Notes under the pieces: generated by a model
What the model saw: only the letters and a program-made list of their open reading frames with translations
Database searches by the model: none
Told to the model about the DNA's origin: nothing
Program-made: the position numbers and the translations under genes
NCBI GenBank assembly: GCA_049115715.1
Contig: JAGDZQ010000009.1
Span: forward strand, 1 to 64,000
Direction of reading: 5' to 3'
Length of the DNA stretch: 64,000 nucleotides
Source: JAMZMI01 sp049115715
Lineage (GTDB): Bacteria > Bacteroidota > Bacteroidia > Cytophagales > Cyclobacteriaceae
Shown: positions 43,360 to 52,973 of the stretch, in pieces
Layout: the number at the start of each line of letters is the position of its first letter
How positions within the stretch are numbered: position 1 is the first letter of the stretch

Positions 43360-45633
43360 ATGGCAAGCGATGAACAAGCTCTTTATCTTCAGGAACTAAA
43401 CGAACCACAACACGAAGGGGTAGTAAATACAGAAGGTCCCACCATGCTCATTGCAGGGGCTGGATCTGGAAAAACAAGAGTGCTTACCTACAGGATCGTT
43501 CATTTGATCAGACAACACAATGTAGACCCATTCAACATCATGGCACTGACCTTTACCAACAAGGCTGCCAAGGAAATGCGTCATAGAATCGAGTCTATCG
43601 TAGGCAATGATGCAAAGAATCTCTGGATGGGTACTTTTCACTCTGTGTTTGCAAGAATTCTGCGATCAGAAGCACACCATCTTGGATTTCCAAGCAACTT
43701 CACTATCTACGACACAGATGACTCCAAAACTCTGATCAAGCAGATCGTTAAGGGCATGAATCTCGACGATAAGTTGTATAAGCCAAATATCGTCTACAAT
43801 CGAATATCTGCTGCTAAGAACAGATTGGTTTCTTGGGAACAGTATCTGAAAGACCCGATTTACGCAGAAGATGACTCTGCTAATAAAAGGCCCGATATGG
43901 GCAAAATCTATAAGGCATATGTTTTGAGATGTTATCAAGCCGATGCGATGGATTTTGATGATCTTCTTTATCAAACCAATATTCTTTTTAGAGACCATCT
44001 GGATGTACTTAATAAGTATCAGCAGCGCTTTCATTACCTGTTGATCGACGAGTTTCAGGATACTAACATGTCGCAGTATGTCATTGCGCGAAAGCTCGCG
44101 GCGGTAAGACAAAACATAGCTGTGGTGGGAGATGACGCACAAAGCATCTACGCTTTTAGGGGTGCAGACATTCAAAACATACTCAACTTTGAAAGGGACT
44201 ATCCAGATCTAAGGATTATAAAATTGGAGCAAAACTATCGCTCCACCAAGACCATAGTAGAAGCAGCAAACTCTGTCATCGGCAAGAATACTGCACAGCT
44301 TAAAAAGAGTGTCTGGACCAACAATCAGGATGGGGAACTGATTGACTTAATAAAGGCAACTTCAGACAATGAGGAGGGCAAGCTGATAGCTTCCTCAATT
44401 TTCGAAACGAAAATGATGCATCAAAATAGCAACAACGAGTTTGCTATTTTATACAGAACCAATAGCCAGTCCAGAGCGATGGAGGAAGCTCTGAGAAGAA
44501 ATAACCTTAAATACAGAGTAGTCGGTGGACTTTCGTTTTATCAAAGAAAGGAAATCAAAGATCTGGTCGCCTATCTCAGATACATAGTCAATCCGAACGA
44601 TGAGCAGGCTATGCGACGTATCATCAACCTTCCTAAAAGAGGTATTGGTCCTGGCACGATCGAAAAACTGGTAGTCGCTGCAAGCGAGCAAGAAAAGCCT
44701 CTTGGAGAGATTTTGGATCGTGCTTCTCAATATGTAGGAGGCAGAGGTGGTACGCAGGTCGAGGCATTTGCTGCTTTGATCAAAAGCTTTAGGTTGACAA
44801 ATGAGAAAAAGGACGCCTATGATACGGCCGCACATGTTGCTAAAACCTCAGGTCTCCTCAAAGAACTCTATGAAGACAAAACCATAGAAGGTCTTAGCCG
44901 ATATGAAAACGTGCAGGAACTCCTCAATGCCGTAAAAGAATTCACTGATGATACCGAGAGGGAAGACAAATCTCTGAGTTCATTTCTACAAGAGGTCACG
45001 CTCTTAACCGATGAAGATAGATCAGAAAATCCTGATGATGCCATCACCCTGATGACCATCCATATGTCCAAGGGTTTAGAGTTTAACTACGTGTACATTG
45101 TTGGACTTGAAGAAGAATTGTTTCCTTCTCAAATGATGCTAAGTAGCCGGGCAGATCTAGAAGAAGAAAGACGACTGTTTTATGTGGCAATCACCAGAGC
45201 CAAGCAAAAGCTACACCTTAGCTATGCCCTGAATCGCTACAGATTCGGAACGCTCAGAAACTGTGAACCAAGTCGTTTTTTAGAAGAAGTAGATGCCAGG
45301 TATATCAAGGTAAATAAGAAGTTTTCGACTTCAGCTCCTTTATCTTCTGCGGATAGTTATATCACCAAGAACTTTGTCAATAATCTTAAGAAAGACAAGT
45401 CCAATCGAAAGTTTGCTTCCCCTAAGCCCCACAAGCCTACCGCTGATTTCAAACCATCAGATACTTCAGTACTTATCGTTGGAAACAAAGTGGAACATCC
45501 CAAATTTGGATATGGGCTTGTAAGTCACATCGATGAGGATGGAGCCAATAGAAAAGCCAAGGTAGATTTTGAGAAAGCTGGAGAGAAAACGTTGCTTCTC
45601 AGTTTTGCAAAGCTGAGAATAGTGGAAGATTAA
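43360..45633 (+). CDS. ATP-dependent DNA helicase UvrD/PcrA
   Basis: A 757-aa superfamily 1A helicase acting in excision repair and replication restart. Motif I is AGAGSGKTRV (residues 32-41), Ia FTNKAAKEM, II LLIDEFQDTN (Asp230-Glu231), III VVGDDAQSIYAFRGAD, IV EQNYRST, V/VI TLMTIHMSKGLEFNYV and VAITRAKQKL. The C-terminal 60 residues (VEHPKFGYGLVSHI...LLLSFAKLRIV) form the PcrA-type Tudor-like tail that contacts RNA polymerase in known members. Length and order are normal. Confidence 0.95.
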   Translation: MASDEQALYLQELNEPQHEGVVNTEGPTMLIAGAGSGKTRVLTYRIVHLIRQHNVDPFNIMALTFTNKAAKEMRHRIESIVGNDAKNLWMGTFHSVFARILRSEAHHLGFPSNFTIYDTDDSKTLIKQIVKGMNLDDKLYKPNIVYNRISAAKNRLVSWEQYLKDPIYAEDDSANKRPDMGKIYKAYVLRCYQADAMDFDDLLYQTNILFRDHLDVLNKYQQRFHYLLIDEFQDTNMSQYVIARKLAAVRQNIAVVGDDAQSIYAFRGADIQNILNFERDYPDLRIIKLEQNYRSTKTIVEAANSVIGKNTAQLKKSVWTNNQDGELIDLIKATSDNEEGKLIASSIFETKMMHQNSNNEFAILYRTNSQSRAMEEALRRNNLKYRVVGGLSFYQRKEIKDLVAYLRYIVNPNDEQAMRRIINLPKRGIGPGTIEKLVVAASEQEKPLGEILDRASQYVGGRGGTQVEAFAALIKSFRLTNEKKDAYDTAAHVAKTSGLLKELYEDKTIEGLSRYENVQELLNAVKEFTDDTEREDKSLSSFLQEVTLLTDEDRSENPDDAITLMTIHMSKGLEFNYVYIVGLEEELFPSQMMLSSRADLEEERRLFYVAITRAKQKLHLSYALNRYRFGTLRNCEPSRFLEEVDARYIKVNKKFSTSAPLSSADSYITKNFVNNLKKDKSNRKFASPKPHKPTADFKPSDTSVLIVGNKVEHPKFGYGLVSHIDEDGANRKAKVDFEKAGEKTLLLSFAKLRIVED

Positions 45634-45785
45634 TGTTTTCACAGCACACTCACTCACCTTAAACATTAATAATTTCAATAAATCAAACAATAAAAGAGAT
45701 ATCATTCAATAATTTATTTAAATCATTGAAATTATAGCAACAATTTGACTTAATATTGCGAATAATCATCTTTTGGTTTTCATAA

Positions 45786-47741
45786 ATGTTGGCCCTACCC
45801 GAATCCGATATACTTTCATCCATTTACGAGGATGCTCATGAGATTTTTCTCAACAAAGGAGACATCTTAACAGAACAATTCGCAAAAGCAGATTACTTCT
45901 ATTTTCTACTCGAAGGAGAGATAAGTTTTTATCTAAATGTTGAAGAAGGTCATGAAGAACTTCAGGTAGGAAAAACAACTGAAAAGTACACACCCATAGG
46001 ATGGAGTGGCTTGATTTCTCCAAATCGGTACGCAACTACAGTTAGGGTTTCATCTGAGAAAGCAAAGCTTCTGTGCTGGGAGTTTTCTTCTCTTGCGGAA
46101 AGATTACTTGATAACAAGCTTAGCAATGAGCTAATCAAAATAATTTGCTCGAGATGTACATTCTTGATTCGAGAGGCCATCGATCTTCTAAGTTCTTTCA
46201 CACCCAAAGTCAACGATTACCAATCTCTTGTTTCACTTGAGGAATTCCAAAATACACGATTACCAGAGGAGCAAGACATTGTCCAGTTTCTCCGAAAGTC
46301 GCCTTTCTTCGAAAAATTTGAAGAAGAGCAAATAGATTTTCTGGCACGACATGTAGAGAGGCGTCAGTTTAGAACAAAGGATATTGTATACGAACAAGAC
46401 AATCAGATTGATGGAATCTATATTCTGGTATCAGGCAAAATCACCTTTACCTATAAAGACAATAGCGGCAAAATCATAGGGTTCAGAAACCTGAATACTC
46501 CAGGCTTCATGGTGGGCTGGACAGCATCTGTAGGAGCCAAAACGCTTATGACAGCAACTACGCTGCAAGAGTCTGTACTCTATTTCATTCCAACAAAGGC
46601 AATAGCCTGGATCATGAAAGGCGATCCTGTTTTTGCAAGGGAATTTCACTATAGATTACTCTGGCTCATCGGGCATCAGCTTCAGGCGATTAGAGCACGA
46701 TTTATTTCTCTAAAATTCAACAGGGAAATCATTGCCATTAACAACCTCATCGAGCAAAACAGCACTAATCTCGATCTTTGGTCCCCATTGCATAAAGTAC
46801 CTCATCTGCTTCAAAATAAGCTCACAATAGAGAACGCCATTACAATACTTGGCAACTTAAGAGAAAATGGAGATGCTCTGGAAAGAAACATCTCATCGCT
46901 ATGTCTTGATACGATTAGTGAAGTATCAAAAGAGCTAAAATTCTACAAAGGGCTTGTAAACGTTTTTCAGTCTGTGGTAAAGGCTCCAGCTGAACTCCCA
47001 CCCTTGGGGGTTCGAAAAATCTGTGCTGAAAAGTTCAACGATGTTTTCGAAAACGCTTCAATGATCATTTCGGGAAGAGAAAATCTCCCTGAAGAACCTG
47101 GGCACATTTTCATCTACAACCATTTAAGAAATCACGAATACAACACCCTCCCTAACAATTTCCAGATCACGCTAGACTCGCACTTAATAAGCTCAGAAAT
47201 CATCTATAAAAAATATGATGATCCGGGGATTAGAATCGTAAGGATAGGCCGTGGAGGAGAATACGCTCATCAGGACTACTATCAAAGATTAGGTCATATA
47301 GATGTTTACACAAATGAGTCTGATCCAAAGACCAATACGCCTGAATATAGAGAGCAAAAAAGAAAAGAGTTCTACGATATTGCACAAGGGTATTTAAAGA
47401 AAAAAATCAATCTGCTAATTAGTCCCGAGGGAACCTCTTATGGTACAGAAGAGTCTCCTGGACCGTTTAAATCTGGCGCTTTCCGCTTGGCGTTAAGTGC
47501 CAATCCTGAACCATTGATTGTTCCTATTTCTATAGCTAATTTTGACAAGCGGGTCAGAAAAAACACCTTCTCAGTGGTTATCAACAAACCATTCAAGGTT
47601 AGTCAATACATACAAGATCCCAATGACAAGCTGGCTATGAAAACATTTTTGAAAGAGCTTCAAAAGAAATTCGGAGAGTACGTAAGTGTTGCGATTGATC
47701 AAGGGACTGAAAAATATAAAAGTGAAAAGCATGGAGAATGA
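45786..47741 (+). CDS. Tandem cyclic-nucleotide-binding domains fused to a PlsC-like acyltransferase
   Basis: A 651-aa soluble protein of unusual architecture. Residues about 10-120 and 165-290 are two cNMP-binding (Crp-like beta-roll) domains; the second shows GIYILVSGKITFTYKD and the capping helix region. A helical linker spans 300-420. Residues about 425-625 resemble PlsC/LPLAT acyltransferases: IYNHLRNHEYN (motif I as H446-x4-Glu451 instead of H-x4-Asp), then SPEGTSYGTEESPGPFKSG (motif III, 546-563) and VPISI. Neither cNMP domain shows an obvious intact phosphate-binding RxxS/T cassette to me, so cyclic-nucleotide binding is unproven. It overlaps the SGNH hydrolase gene by 11 bp. Confidence 0.8.
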   Translation: MLALPESDILSSIYEDAHEIFLNKGDILTEQFAKADYFYFLLEGEISFYLNVEEGHEELQVGKTTEKYTPIGWSGLISPNRYATTVRVSSEKAKLLCWEFSSLAERLLDNKLSNELIKIICSRCTFLIREAIDLLSSFTPKVNDYQSLVSLEEFQNTRLPEEQDIVQFLRKSPFFEKFEEEQIDFLARHVERRQFRTKDIVYEQDNQIDGIYILVSGKITFTYKDNSGKIIGFRNLNTPGFMVGWTASVGAKTLMTATTLQESVLYFIPTKAIAWIMKGDPVFAREFHYRLLWLIGHQLQAIRARFISLKFNREIIAINNLIEQNSTNLDLWSPLHKVPHLLQNKLTIENAITILGNLRENGDALERNISSLCLDTISEVSKELKFYKGLVNVFQSVVKAPAELPPLGVRKICAEKFNDVFENASMIISGRENLPEEPGHIFIYNHLRNHEYNTLPNNFQITLDSHLISSEIIYKKYDDPGIRIVRIGRGGEYAHQDYYQRLGHIDVYTNESDPKTNTPEYREQKRKEFYDIAQGYLKKKINLLISPEGTSYGTEESPGPFKSGAFRLALSANPEPLIVPISIANFDKRVRKNTFSVVINKPFKVSQYIQDPNDKLAMKTFLKELQKKFGEYVSVAIDQGTEKYKSEKHGE

Positions 47742-48345
47742 GGGGTTTGAGAGAGGGCTGTTTGAAGATGAAATACAAGAGCTCGAGAGCATAATCTCTA
47801 ACTGGAAAAACTATGATCAACTAATTGTTTTCTATGGCAGCTCTTCGTTTCGACTTTGGGAGACCATGCAAGAAGATCTAGCTCCTTTGAATACACTCAA
47901 TTTAGGTTTTGGAGGTGCTTCCTTTGGCTGGAGTGTATTCTACTATGATCGGGTGATCAAGATTCTTGAAAAAGCTTCTCATGTTGTATTTTACTGTGGC
48001 GACAATGATCTGGATAACGGACTCACTCCGGAAGCTGTCATGAAGAGATTTAAAAAACTGGTAACTTCTACAAGAAGGGACTTTCCGAAAACTCCAATTT
48101 CGGTGGTAACCATTAAGCCTAGTCCATCTAGAACACACCTACAGGATAAAATCAAACTGACGAACAACCTGATTAGAAAGGAATTATTCAAATTTCCCAA
48201 GACAGGACAAATCAACATCTACGATTCTATGCTAGATGCCAATGGAGTTGCCAGACCAGAGCTATTCATTGAAGACGAGCTTCACATGAACGCCAAGGGT
48301 TATAGTATATGGAAGGGAGTAATAAGAAAATACTTCGGAGTATAA
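47731..48345 (+). CDS. SGNH/GDSL-type hydrolase
   Basis: A protein of about 204 aa with all four SGNH blocks. Block I is FYGSSSFRLW (nucleophile Ser), block II NLGFGGASF, block III YCGDNDLDNG (oxyanion Asn) and block V DELHMNAKGY (Asp-x2-His). Esterase or lipase activity on an unknown acyl ester is inferred. No signal peptide, so cytoplasmic. The ATG at 47731 lies inside the end of the acyltransferase gene. A longer TTG frame from 47686 is less likely. The coupling suggests joint action in lipid metabolism. Confidence 0.87.
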   Translation: MENEGFERGLFEDEIQELESIISNWKNYDQLIVFYGSSSFRLWETMQEDLAPLNTLNLGFGGASFGWSVFYYDRVIKILEKASHVVFYCGDNDLDNGLTPEAVMKRFKKLVTSTRRDFPKTPISVVTIKPSPSRTHLQDKIKLTNNLIRKELFKFPKTGQINIYDSMLDANGVARPELFIEDELHMNAKGYSIWKGVIRKYFGV

Positions 48346-48361
48346 TTACGAAAGTAAGTAA

Positions 48362-49072
48362 CTAAAATGTCTGAATCAATTGAGTGTATCGCTTCACTCT
48401 GAAATCATCGCTTAGTTTCTTGGAGACAACTATAAGGGAGTTAATGCAAGACACACAGTCATTGTTCATATTCAATGAAGACTCAAAATACCTTAAGGAT
48501 GCCCTATAGTTCGCTCTCGACCTATCCGAATCTTGGTTAGAATAATAATCTCCTAGCGCTAGATACGTCTCCCCAATCATCTGCTGAGTTTCATAATCGT
48601 CTTTCAATATTTTGGCAGCATTGAGATGTTTGAGTGTCGATGAAATAAGATCTCTTCTTGCTCTGGAAGCTTGAGTTTGCTTGGATTGCTCAAGAATTTT
48701 AGAAGCCTCGGACTTTAGTTTTGGAAATAGCGACTCCAGCTCTTTGTTTGTCCTGGCTCCCCAAGACTCCACGTTGAATGACTTGACTTTCCTCAAATCG
48801 TTAAACGCATCAACATAAGCATTCTGAGTGTTCCCAGACTCTGATGTCATTCCATGCAATCTCGCTGTGGCGATACCTCGATAAAAATATGCTTTGGACT
48901 TTTCTTCAACTGTTAAAACAGATTCGTTTTCTAATGCTGTATTGATATCTCTGATAGTTCGCTCATAGGCTCCTCCAGAAAATGCAATTATCGCACTGGA
49001 AATATATCTTTGTTGACCAGAAGAAAAATATAAAGTAAAAATTAGTAGAGTGTATAAAATTCCCTTCATCAC
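48362..49072 (-). CDS. Exported TPR-like hypothetical protein
   Basis: A 236-aa protein with a signal peptide (about 1-19) and helical repeats of TPR type (AFSGGAYERTIRDINTALEN; AYFYRGIATARLH; GETYLALGDYYSNQD...ASLRYFESSLNMN). Two Cys occur in the motif DCVSCINSL near the C-terminus. No enzymatic motif. It probably works as a periplasmic or surface scaffold. A -7-like element CAAAAGTA (minus strand TACTTTTG, 49089-49096) lies just upstream. It ends 17 bp from the convergent hydrolase gene. Confidence 0.68.
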   Translation of the reverse strand: MMKGILYTLLIFTLYFSSGQQRYISSAIIAFSGGAYERTIRDINTALENESVLTVEEKSKAYFYRGIATARLHGMTSESGNTQNAYVDAFNDLRKVKSFNVESWGARTNKELESLFPKLKSEASKILEQSKQTQASRARRDLISSTLKHLNAAKILKDDYETQQMIGETYLALGDYYSNQDSDRSRANYRASLRYFESSLNMNNDCVSCINSLIVVSKKLSDDFRVKRYTQLIQTF

Positions 49073-49122
49073 CGCTTTTTTGGGACTGCAAAAGTATAAG
49101 TATTCTTGTCAAAAAATGAATA

Positions 49123-50757
49123 ATGAGTAAAAAAGAAATAATCGTATTGCCCCCAAAGTACTATTTAGATTATTTCACTTTCTTATTAGAGTTCGTACAA
49201 AGCAAGTCCGGTCATCTACTTGGAAACGTCGGTGAAACGTTTATATCTGACTTTTCTAAACTTAGCGAGGACGCCAAATGCCTGCTTGTGCGATTTGCAA
49301 ACAGAAAAGGAGCCTACTTTCGTCTCTCAAAAATTAAATACGAGGAGATATCCAATGTTGGCCTGGCAGCCGAGGAACTTATTGAAAATGAGTTTGCAAG
49401 CCTCGACTTGCCAAACGACCCACGTCTTTTCCGCCTCTTCACTAAAGCAGAACTAGCCAAAATATTTCCCGAGAGGGAATTAGAAAAAAAGAAAAAAGAC
49501 AAGTTTTTACCTGAGTTAGCCGAAGAAGCTCAGCTGGTGAATTATCAAAAGTTAGCGGCGTTTGATACCGTTATTCACACCTTAAGGCTAGAAGAAATCG
49601 ATTTTTTGAAGCTCCTGTTTTTTGGCCATAATCATGGTATGATGACCGAATTTGTAATCCGGGATATTGGCAATGTGAAGTTAGAAAATCTCGATGATCA
49701 TGATTTTACTCCGTGGTTCGATTCGCATGAGGAGGCTCTCGCAGTTTTTGAGTTATCAAAGCTCAACAGCCTGATCAAAGAATATATGTCGATTGCTTTG
49801 CCAGAAGAGTTGCTTGAGGCAATTGCGCCTATCAATTGGAGCTCGATGATCAATTTCAAGAATGCCAGAAAATCAGGCGATCGCATCATGTTGAGATTGG
49901 GAGCGTATTTCGAAAAAGCCGGATTCCCAGAGGAAGCACTCTCCTATTTTGCTCTAGCCAAGAAACATCCATGTAGAGAGCGACAAATTAGAATCTATCA
50001 AAAACTTGACCGAAGTGATGATGCTCTAGATCTGGCGGAAGCGGTGTACGAAAATCCTTATAATGCTACAGAGAAGATTTTCGCGAAGGATTTTATAGCT
50101 AAAGTGGGGAAACGAAACCTACGAAGTACCACCAACAGAATTAAGCTTAGTGATGAAATAACTGTCAGCTCATCGGGAAGTCAACGTGTTGAGGATAAAG
50201 CACTTGATTACTTAAGAGAAATGGGATATGATGGCATCCATGCTGAAAACCATTTATGGAGATCTATTTTCGGACTCTTGTTTTGGGAAGAATTGTTTGA
50301 TTCAAGTCAGACTGCTTTTCATCACCCTTTGCAGCGTGCTCCTTCTGACCTGTATTCATCTGCATTTTACGAAACACGCAAAGATGTTCTCAATCAAAAG
50401 CTGAGGACACTAAGTACAAAGAAAAAACTGCTAGACAAGCTCATCTTCACTCATACCGAAAAGCAAGGCATAAACAACCCTCTGGTAGGCTGGAGTGATT
50501 CGCTGATCTCAGTTATAGAGGTTTGCATTCGGCTTTTGCCGCTTTCAGGAATCAAAAAAGTGATGATTGAGGTTGCTAAAAACGTAAAGGATAATAGTAC
50601 TGGATTTCCAGACCTATTCATTTGGACAGAAACCAAATACCAATTTTATGAAGTGAAATCGCCAAATGATTACCTTTCCTCTCAACAGTTGTTTTGGTTA
50701 GACTTCTTCAAAGAGCATAAGATCAAGTCTGAGATTTTGAGGGTGCACTACTCTTGA
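49123..50757 (+). CDS. FAN1-like VRR-NUC structure-specific nuclease
   Basis: A 544-aa protein. The C-terminal 80 residues are a VRR-NUC (PD-(D/E)xK) nuclease domain: GFPDLFIW with Asp497, then FYEVKSPND with Glu510 and Lys512, then LSSQQLFWLDFF. The region 250-340 is TPR-like (GAYFEKAGFPEEALSYFALAKKHP), and the N-terminal 130 residues match the SAP/winged-helix part of bacterial FAN1 (CLLVRFANRKGAYFRLSKI). Eukaryotic and Pseudomonas FAN1 cut 5' flaps and unhook interstrand crosslinks; the same role is inferred here. Divergent from the TPR gene. Confidence 0.85.
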   Translation: MSKKEIIVLPPKYYLDYFTFLLEFVQSKSGHLLGNVGETFISDFSKLSEDAKCLLVRFANRKGAYFRLSKIKYEEISNVGLAAEELIENEFASLDLPNDPRLFRLFTKAELAKIFPERELEKKKKDKFLPELAEEAQLVNYQKLAAFDTVIHTLRLEEIDFLKLLFFGHNHGMMTEFVIRDIGNVKLENLDDHDFTPWFDSHEEALAVFELSKLNSLIKEYMSIALPEELLEAIAPINWSSMINFKNARKSGDRIMLRLGAYFEKAGFPEEALSYFALAKKHPCRERQIRIYQKLDRSDDALDLAEAVYENPYNATEKIFAKDFIAKVGKRNLRSTTNRIKLSDEITVSSSGSQRVEDKALDYLREMGYDGIHAENHLWRSIFGLLFWEELFDSSQTAFHHPLQRAPSDLYSSAFYETRKDVLNQKLRTLSTKKKLLDKLIFTHTEKQGINNPLVGWSDSLISVIEVCIRLLPLSGIKKVMIEVAKNVKDNSTGFPDLFIWTETKYQFYEVKSPNDYLSSQQLFWLDFFKEHKIKSEILRVHYS

Positions 50758-50770
50758 TTTCGCCAATGAT

Positions 50771-50863
50771 ATGAATATGGTTAAAAAGTTTTTTTTTCGG
50801 ATCAAGCAATATTGTTGGGGAGGGGTTGCACTATTCATCGGTTTTAAAAAGAAGCATAATTAA
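50771..50863 (+). CDS. Possible 30-aa basic peptide
   Basis: ATG at 50771 opens a 30-codon frame ending TAA: basic N-terminus (MVKKFFFRIKQ), a short hydrophobic centre (CWGGVALFIGF) and a basic end (KKKHN). It lies 13 bp after the nuclease stop. Too short to judge; could be chance. Confidence 0.2.
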   Translation: MNMVKKFFFRIKQYCWGGVALFIGFKKKHN

Positions 50864-50886
50864 TCAGTTTTATTTTCATTAACCTA

Positions 50887-50936
50887 GTCACGCCAGTATG
50901 GCGCCTATGAGAAAATAGATTCCATGCTGGAATGAC
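50887..50936. repeat. Two-hairpin imperfect inverted repeat (REP-like)
   Basis: Two small hairpins, CGCCA-gta-TGGCG (50891-50903) and ATTCCA-tgc-TGGAAT (50919-50933), lie in opposite orientation as the arms of a larger imperfect 22-bp inverted repeat (GTCACGCCAG... against its inverse ...CTGGAATGAC). Where the two arms differ, changes occur in pairs that keep each small stem intact. This resembles dispersed palindromic elements. A second copy in the window was not found by eye. Confidence 0.5.
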
Positions 50937-51698
50937 CTTCAGAGTGTAGGTCGAGGGATAAAATACTTAAGTACAACCAGATAAATAAACTCAATATTAA
51001 AAACTCCACCCTTAATAAAACCTTGTAATTGAAATATTTTAAGTCCAACAACAGGTTTTACACATGATCCTTTTTCACCTTGAGATATAGTTAATTGGAA
51101 CCATCCTGACCAAACCGCAGCTTGGTTTTTCCAATTGGATTTATCCTCCCCCTTTATAATCAACCACAGACTCAATGATAATTCTGCAGCATCTTGACTT
51201 AACCAATCGCAAAGACTGGATTAGTCTGCCGATGAAAACAACGTTCCTCGAGGCATTAAACTTGATTCATAACCTCAACCCGATTTAAGAATAACTTAAA
51301 CCCCGTTTAATGGTCGCTATTGATCTTTTTACCCCGAAATGAATTGAATATTTTATTATGCTCAGTATTGATTCTGAGCGCTTTGCTATTAAGTGACTTT
51401 GATTGAAAAGCTAAGCCGGTCTAAATAGACTTGATAGAGGCGATACCCCGCAGCAAGGTACGAGCGAGGAGTAAAGCAGATAGCAAGACGGATCTTCGGG
51501 ACTGGCACTACTCTTTCTCTCCAAATATTTTAACAAATCGCCTTTAATTCCTATCCATACAGTAGGTAGATGCGGGAATAGCCTCCAGAAGTTATTAGCC
51601 AATACAGTTGAATTATTGTTGGGTATTTTTTACTCTTAATTCTCGAAGTGTTTCAAATAATCCTATAAATTCAGGATGTAAAACTAAATGACCAATAA
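50937..51698. other. Gene-poor stretch, possible decayed mobile or coding DNA
   Basis: No convincing gene. Open but unrecognised frames are 50939-51175 (minus, 78 codons), 51411-51602 (minus) and a short plus-strand tail, 51175-51288, reading RKDWISLPMKTTFLEALNL and ending in TAA. That tail has the look of a truncated protein C-terminus, perhaps a transposase remnant, which I cannot confirm. A GCTCAG-N8-CTGAGC hairpin lies at 51360-51379. The area around 51420-51510 is locally more GC-rich than its neighbours. It stands out as the longest gene-free gap in the window. Confidence 0.35.
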
Positions 51699-52973
51699 AT
51701 GAAGATACTGATGCTTGGGTGGGAGCTACCTCCCCATATTTCTGGAGGACTTGGAGTGGCAAGTGAAGGTATCGCAAATGGATTATCTGAAAAGGGTCAT
51801 AAAGTTGATTTTCTGATTCCAAAAAAGAAAAAAGGTCACTCAAGCTCGGTATTCAACATCGTATCAGCAAGCGATATTAAACCTGATTTTGCGCTTTGGA
51901 AAAAAACGATTCGGTACACTGAAACGCTCAGAGATACTGAAATGGGGGCTCGATTGATTCCTTATTTACCGGCTGAGGTTTTCATCAAAGCAAAAGAAAG
52001 ACAGGTAGTTGTTGAAAAAATCGAGGAGACGGAGGAGTCCGAATTACTTAAGAAAATCGACTTAACGGGAGACTATCTGGAAAGCCTCAATCATGAAATT
52101 TCTAAATATGCACTACTAGCGGCGCAATTCAGCAATGAGTCTCCTTATGATGCCATTCATGCGCATGATTGGGTGACGTTCAAAGCAGGTAGAATGGCGG
52201 CAAAAAAGTCGGGTACTCCTCTATTTGTGCATTGCCATAGTACAGAGTATGATAGAAATGGATTTCATGCTCAACCTTTTATCATCAACGAAGAAAAACT
52301 TGGTTTCAAAGAAGCGAAAACTATTTTTTGCGTAAGCGAAAGACTGAAAAAAGTCATTGTAGGAAAGTACAAAATCAAGGCAAAAAAAATCGTGGTAGTT
52401 CCGAATGCGGTTTCGACAATTCCATCAATTAAGCAGAAGAAATCTTCTCCTAAAAAGGAAGTCGTTTTTGTTGGCAGGTTTACTCATCAGAAGAGCCCAA
52501 TGGCTTTCATTGATATAGCCAGAGCACTGGTGAGTAAAGGAATTGATTGCCATTTTACCATGATAGGAGATGGCTATCTGCGCGGTGATCTAGAAGATAG
52601 AGTCTCACAGAAAAACCTTGATGGTAGATTTGATTTTACTGGATTCATCCCTCAGGGAAAAGCTTTGGAAAAGCTATCAAAAGCGGATCTACTCATTGTC
52701 CCTTCTTCTGCAGAGCCATTTGGACTTGTAATTCTGGAAGCTATCAGCATGAAAATACCTGTAGCTGCTGCTACAGGTACTGGCGTGGCGGAATTCATCC
52801 CAAGTCTTCCCCAAGCTGAGCTTTGGGATCACTACAACTACGAGAAACTAGCCGAGCGACTCTTAACCGATGATGCTTTAATAGAAGCATGCACTGAAGC
52901 ATGCTTTAAGGAAGCCAGTCAATTAACCTGGGAAAATTCAGCTTTAAAAATGGAGGCTGCATATCATTCTTAA
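51699..52973 (+). CDS. Glycosyltransferase family 4/5-like protein
   Basis: A 424-aa GT-B glycosyltransferase. The N-terminus MKILMLGWELPPHISGGLGVAS with the sugar-nucleotide Gly-Gly-Leu loop resembles glycogen-synthase-like enzymes. The C-terminal half has the GT4 pattern: VVFVGRFTHQKSP, FTMIGDGYLRGDLE, DLLIVPSSAEPFGLVILEAIS (E-x7-E) and AAATGTGVAEF. Donor and acceptor are unknown. The next gene starts directly after its stop, so the two are co-translated. Confidence 0.88.
   Translation: MKILMLGWELPPHISGGLGVASEGIANGLSEKGHKVDFLIPKKKKGHSSSVFNIVSASDIKPDFALWKKTIRYTETLRDTEMGARLIPYLPAEVFIKAKERQVVVEKIEETEESELLKKIDLTGDYLESLNHEISKYALLAAQFSNESPYDAIHAHDWVTFKAGRMAAKKSGTPLFVHCHSTEYDRNGFHAQPFIINEEKLGFKEAKTIFCVSERLKKVIVGKYKIKAKKIVVVPNAVSTIPSIKQKKSSPKKEVVFVGRFTHQKSPMAFIDIARALVSKGIDCHFTMIGDGYLRGDLEDRVSQKNLDGRFDFTGFIPQGKALEKLSKADLLIVPSSAEPFGLVILEAISMKIPVAAATGTGVAEFIPSLPQAELWDHYNYEKLAERLLTDDALIEACTEACFKEASQLTWENSALKMEAAYHS

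Noticed and set aside
49123..50757. Phage or defence-island origin for the VRR-NUC nuclease
   Set aside because: The full-length FAN1-like layout with N-terminal and TPR regions fits a housekeeping repair nuclease, and no phage or defence genes are nearby.
51613..51843. 76-codon minus-strand frame
   Set aside because: Antisense to the N-terminus of the glycosyltransferase, whose motifs are certain.
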